This document shows positions 41,736 to 44,719 of a stretch of 44,719 nucleotides of DNA, piece after piece. The DNA is from an uncultured Lachnospiraceae bacterium (GTDB lineage: Bacteria > Bacillota > Clostridia > Lachnospirales > Lachnospiraceae): the NCBI GenBank assembly GCA_910577015.1, contig CAJTKU010000021.1:1-44719 (forward strand), in the 5' to 3' direction. The position numbers and the translations under genes are program-made. Within the stretch, counting starts at the first letter, position 1, and the number at the start of each line of letters is the position of its first letter. The notes below the pieces were generated by a model, which did no database searches, was not told where the DNA came from, and was given only the letters and a program-made list of their open reading frames with translations.

Positions 41736-42890
41736 ATGCCGGAATTAAGAAAAATAATCACCCTGAAGAAACTTCTGCTATTCCTTGTTTTTTTTCTTAT
41801 CTATTTTTTAATGGTGATAAAGCCATATGTTATGATGTACGAGGGAAGCTGGCAGATGGAAGCTGATTTTGCAAAGGAGATAAAAGTACAATACGGAACA
41901 GCGCTTTCACCGGAGGAATTTGCAATGCTAAAGGCGCAGAAACCGGTATATGAACCGGGAGAAACGGATATTTTTATCGCAGGCAATCCGGAATATACAT
42001 CACTGCAGATATACTCCTTAAGGGAACTTTTAGAAGTAATAAGTGAGAGAAAGCTCACCTTGGAGGAAGAGAACAGGCTGTGGTTTCAATTATATGAAGA
42101 AGTCACGTCAGAAGTTGTCATGTCAGATATGGAGGGGCTGATTATTTTTGACATGTGGGACTATTATATAGATTCTTATGAGCAAGAGGCAATACGGGGG
42201 GATGTCCGGTATGAAAATTTGACAGCTCTTGCAAATGAAAGGGTAAAGGAACGCAATCAGGAAGAGGTATACAGTCCGTGCCCGGGCAACGTGGCGGAGT
42301 ACAATTTTACTTTATTGCGCTATTTTTCCGTCTTCATGATGCTTGGCACGACTTTTTTTGTGATGCCGTACATGGTATCTGAGAACAGAAGCCGTATGCC
42401 GGCATTACAGTGCAGTTTCCAAAAGGGAAGGACTTATTATCAAAACAGGCTGTCGGCAGTTGTCGGGGCAGTGCTTGTCATTGCAATAGCGGTATGCATT
42501 TTGTACGCGGTCTGTGCAAAACAGGACAGGGTGTTTACATTCTGGAACTGTCCGATAGCCGGTTTTGCAAGCGGATTTATCGGCTGGCTGCCGTGGACGC
42601 TCGGCAGTTATACGGTATCGCTCCTCCTGCTTGCAATACTGGCATCCGTGGGATTGTCACTGCTTGTATTTGTCGTTACGGGTTTCCTGTCCAGTTATGT
42701 CAGCGCTATCGCATGGCAGCTTCCTGTGGCGGCCTTTAGTTGTCTGTACGGTGGTTTTCTTCTTTTTAAGGCCGGAGAAATCAATAAACCACTGTTTATC
42801 GCACCGGCAGTCGGAATCGGTATCCTTGCAGCGGGACTGACAGCGGTATTTTTGCAGGGAAAGCGGGAAAAAAAGAAAGATATGGTTTGA
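41736..42890 (+). CDS. ABC transporter permease (second)
   Basis: This 384-residue protein is built like the preceding permease: one N-terminal span (about 13-31), a long extracytoplasmic loop (about 32-185), then about six spans. The two probably form the membrane part of the exporter with the ATPase. AGGGAGG precedes the ATG. Substrate unknown; control by an ECF sigma factor points to envelope stress or a peptide. A terminator follows. Confidence 0.78.
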   Translation: MPELRKIITLKKLLLFLVFFLIYFLMVIKPYVMMYEGSWQMEADFAKEIKVQYGTALSPEEFAMLKAQKPVYEPGETDIFIAGNPEYTSLQIYSLRELLEVISERKLTLEEENRLWFQLYEEVTSEVVMSDMEGLIIFDMWDYYIDSYEQEAIRGDVRYENLTALANERVKERNQEEVYSPCPGNVAEYNFTLLRYFSVFMMLGTTFFVMPYMVSENRSRMPALQCSFQKGRTYYQNRLSAVVGAVLVIAIAVCILYAVCAKQDRVFTFWNCPIAGFASGFIGWLPWTLGSYTVSLLLLAILASVGLSLLVFVVTGFLSSYVSAIAWQLPVAAFSCLYGGFLLFKAGEINKPLFIAPAVGIGILAAGLTAVFLQGKREKKKDMV

Positions 42891-42903
42891 TGTGGAAATA
42901 TTT

Positions 42904-42936
42904 GAAAAAGGGTACGCGTTTCACGTACCCTTTTTG
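42904..42936. terminator. Bidirectional terminator between permease and flotillin genes
   Basis: GGGTACG and CGTACCC pair across a seven-base loop, flanked by five A upstream and five T downstream, between convergent genes. Confidence 0.85.
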
Positions 42937-42956
42937 CTTTCCTGCCCTGTATGTCA

Positions 42957-44444
42957 TTAAGTAAGGTCAGCCTTATTTTCTTCTTCTTTAAAAGCAGCCT
43001 TAGCAGCTTTTGCTTCGCCTGCCCTGCCGGCAATATTGCCTCCGAGGAAGCCGGAAAGGACTGCGTTCAAGTCAACGCCGGTGGATTCCTTCAGACCGTC
43101 GGTTACCTGGTTTAAGGTATTCATGACGTCCTTCATCAGCTTGGTGGAGTTGCCGTCGCCGTACATGGTAATCTTATCCACCTTTGCAAGAGGTTCTGCT
43201 GCATTTCTCACCACATCGGGCAGGGCTTTAAAGTACATTTCCAAGACAGCGGCTTCGCCCATTTTTGCCATGGCTTCCGCTTTCTTTTCAATACCTTCCG
43301 CTTCTGCAACAGCCTTTGCCTGAATGGCTTCCGCTTCTGCAAGGCCCTTTATGCGGATACCTTCTGCTTCCTGCTCTTTTGCATATTTTTCCGCTTCTGC
43401 CTGAATTTTCAGGGCTTCGGACTGCTGCAGCAGTTCGTACTTGCGGGCTTCCGCTTCACGCTGCCGCTGGTAAAGCTCTGCATCAGCAAATTGCTGTTTG
43501 GCAAATTTATCTGCCTCAGCCTTTTTCTTAACCTGGGCGTCCAGAGCCTGTTCCATAACCTCAGCCTCTTTCTGTTTCAAAAGGATTTCTTTTTCCTGTT
43601 TTGCTATGTTGGCATTGGCAGTGGTGATTTCGATGGTTTTTCGCTGTTCCTCCTGTTGAATCTGGTATGCGGCGTCAGCCTCAGCCTTTTTCGCATCGGA
43701 TACACGCTTTAATTCTGCCTGTGTAATGGCCAGTTCATTGTTTTTCTGGGCAATGTCCGTCTGTGCGGCAATCTGTGCTTCGTTTGCTTCCCTCTGTGCG
43801 TTTGCCTGTGCTTTGGCTATTTCCTTCTCGCTTTCCGCACGGGAAATGGCGGCATTTTTCTGGATTTTCACGATATTGTCAACACCGAGGTTTTCAATGA
43901 CGCCGTTGGAATCCACAAAGTTCTGCACGTTAAAGCTTACAATATCCAGTCCCATGGCCGCCAGGTCGGGTTCTGCGTTTTCCTTTACAAGGGACGCAAA
44001 TTTCTGCCGGTCGCTGACCATTTCCTCCAGATTCATCTTGCCTACGATTTCACGCATATTGCCTTCCAGAACCTCTCTGGCAACCTGTGCTATGTAGTCG
44101 GTTTTCCTGTTCAGAAAGTTTTGTGCGGCAAGGCTCAGGTTTTCGGGAATGGTACTGATTTTGACATTGACAGCGGCGTCCACCCGGATGTTGATGTAAT
44201 CGGCAGTAGGTACCGCGCTGGAAGTCTTAACGTCAATAGGTATCAGCTGCAGGTTTAATTCATCCTTTTTTTCAAGGAAAGGAATCTTAACGCCGGCGCG
44301 TCCAATCAGTATTTTGGGACGCTTGCGCAGGCCGGAAATAATATACGCCGTATCCGGTGAAGCCTTGACATATCCGGTAAAGAAGATAACAAGTACGAAA
44401 ATCACGGCAATCGCAATGGGAAGAGCCTTCAGTAATAAATCCAT
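42957..44444 (-). CDS. floT: Flotillin-like SPFH domain protein
   Basis: This 495-residue protein has an N-terminal membrane segment (about residues 8-26) and an SPFH/band-7 domain (about 27-200, with PDTAYIISGLRKRPKILIGR). A long Ala/Glu/Lys-rich coiled coil follows (about 200-370, repeats such as EAEAIQAKAVAEAEG), then a C-terminal oligomerisation region ending in a Gly-rich stretch. Flotillins organise fluid membrane microdomains. The usual NfeD-type partner gene is not adjacent on the 3' side; the 5' side holds only a short transposase end. AAAGGAG precedes the ATG. Confidence 0.93.
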   Translation of the reverse strand: MDLLLKALPIAIAVIFVLVIFFTGYVKASPDTAYIISGLRKRPKILIGRAGVKIPFLEKKDELNLQLIPIDVKTSSAVPTADYINIRVDAAVNVKISTIPENLSLAAQNFLNRKTDYIAQVAREVLEGNMREIVGKMNLEEMVSDRQKFASLVKENAEPDLAAMGLDIVSFNVQNFVDSNGVIENLGVDNIVKIQKNAAISRAESEKEIAKAQANAQREANEAQIAAQTDIAQKNNELAITQAELKRVSDAKKAEADAAYQIQQEEQRKTIEITTANANIAKQEKEILLKQKEAEVMEQALDAQVKKKAEADKFAKQQFADAELYQRQREAEARKYELLQQSEALKIQAEAEKYAKEQEAEGIRIKGLAEAEAIQAKAVAEAEGIEKKAEAMAKMGEAAVLEMYFKALPDVVRNAAEPLAKVDKITMYGDGNSTKLMKDVMNTLNQVTDGLKESTGVDLNAVLSGFLGGNIAGRAGEAKAAKAAFKEEENKADLT

Positions 44445-44651
44445 AATATGTTCTCCTTTTTTTATTAGGGTTTTTTCCCCGATTTTTTGTTAAATATATG
44501 ATAGCACATTTTGTCGTATGCAGGTAGAAAAAAAATAACACTTTAACATGCCATATTGTGGCAGGGGCAGCACTATGAGCAGGGATTTTATAAATGTGCA
44601 GATGTATGAATTTGTAAGTCAATTAAAATTTGTAGGTTTGTCAAACATATG

Positions 44652-44719
44652 TTACACCGACTGCAAATAATCCCGTAATACCTGATTAGGTGTTTTCCAT
44701 CCAAGGGGACGCATGGGGA
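44652..44719 (-). CDS. C-terminal end of a transposase (partial)
   Basis: The minus-strand frame entering from the right edge reads MRPLGWKTPNQVLRDYLQSV and stops at 44652. A conserved RP-x-G-x-x-TP-x-x-V pattern near the end is typical of DDE transposases of the IS3/IS30 type. Only 22 codons are inside the window. The AT-rich 44455-44650 region upstream of the flotillin gene may contain the insertion-sequence end, but no clear terminal repeat was found. Confidence 0.5.
   Translation of the reverse strand, partial: PMRPLGWKTPNQVLRDYLQSV

Overview
The window looks like a chromosomal segment of a gut Clostridia, most likely Lachnospiraceae. Supporting signs are moderate GC, strong AGGAGG-type ribosome binding sites, sigma-A-type promoters, and families typical of that group (DUF4173, DUF4358/MBOAT/DHHW, DUF2975 with a small XRE protein, TPM-domain proteins, a CASDH/CASDC polyamine route). 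No phage, plasmid or CRISPR array is visible. A short transposase end lies at the right edge, and one AT-rich accessory patch lies at about 22.6-24.2 kb.

Layout. 0-1 kb: DegV-family lipid-binding protein (minus). 1-7 kb: a complete fructose PTS locus, consisting of a DeoR-type regulator, fruK, the EIIABC permease, HPr and Enzyme I. TTTGA(A/C)TGAA-like repeats lie upstream of both the regulator and fruK. 7-10.3 kb: membrane proteins and an NAD-dependent epimerase. 10.3-11 kb: a gene-free stretch holding a dispersed palindromic element (copy 1), a consensus promoter reading into a highly foldable RNA, and a speD leader ending in a strong intrinsic terminator. 11-21.1 kb: a polyamine operon with SAM decarboxylase, arginine decarboxylase, spermidine synthase, carboxyspermidine dehydrogenase and decarboxylase, two uncharacterised membrane genes, agmatine deiminase and N-carbamoylputrescine amidase. 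It encodes arginine to agmatine to putrescine, followed by two separate routes to spermidine. 21.1-22.5 kb: a NiaR-type NAD regulator, a PilZ protein and tRNA-Pro, all minus. 22.6-24.2 kb: an AT-rich DUF4143 ATPase and a decayed gene.

24.3-30.2 kb: RlmI-like rRNA methyltransferase, membrane proteins (one split by a single-base change in an A-run), a heavy-metal permease with a Fur-family regulator, tRNA-Lys and TatD. 30.3-33.2 kb: DUF2975, a small XRE regulator, a DUF4173 membrane protein and a small lipoprotein. 33.2-34.8 kb: ABC-F ATPase (minus). 34.8-35.0 kb: copy 2 of the palindromic element. 35.1-38.3 kb: a DUF4358 lipoprotein, MBOAT and DHHW cell-envelope O-acylation module. 38.4-42.9 kb: an ECF sigma factor, a membrane protein and an ABC exporter. 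43-44.4 kb: flotillin (minus).

The most unusual signal is the pair of dispersed elements at 10301-10477 and 34841-35011. Their 103-nt cores differ at only 3 positions. Their long closing stems differ at 9 of 17 positions in one segment, yet each copy is fully self-complementary there, with matching changes on the opposite arm. Next are the structured RNA at about 10.56-10.76 kb and the speD leader, where a four-codon reading frame ends inside the 5' arm of the terminator. All functional names come from reading motifs by eye; no database search was run.
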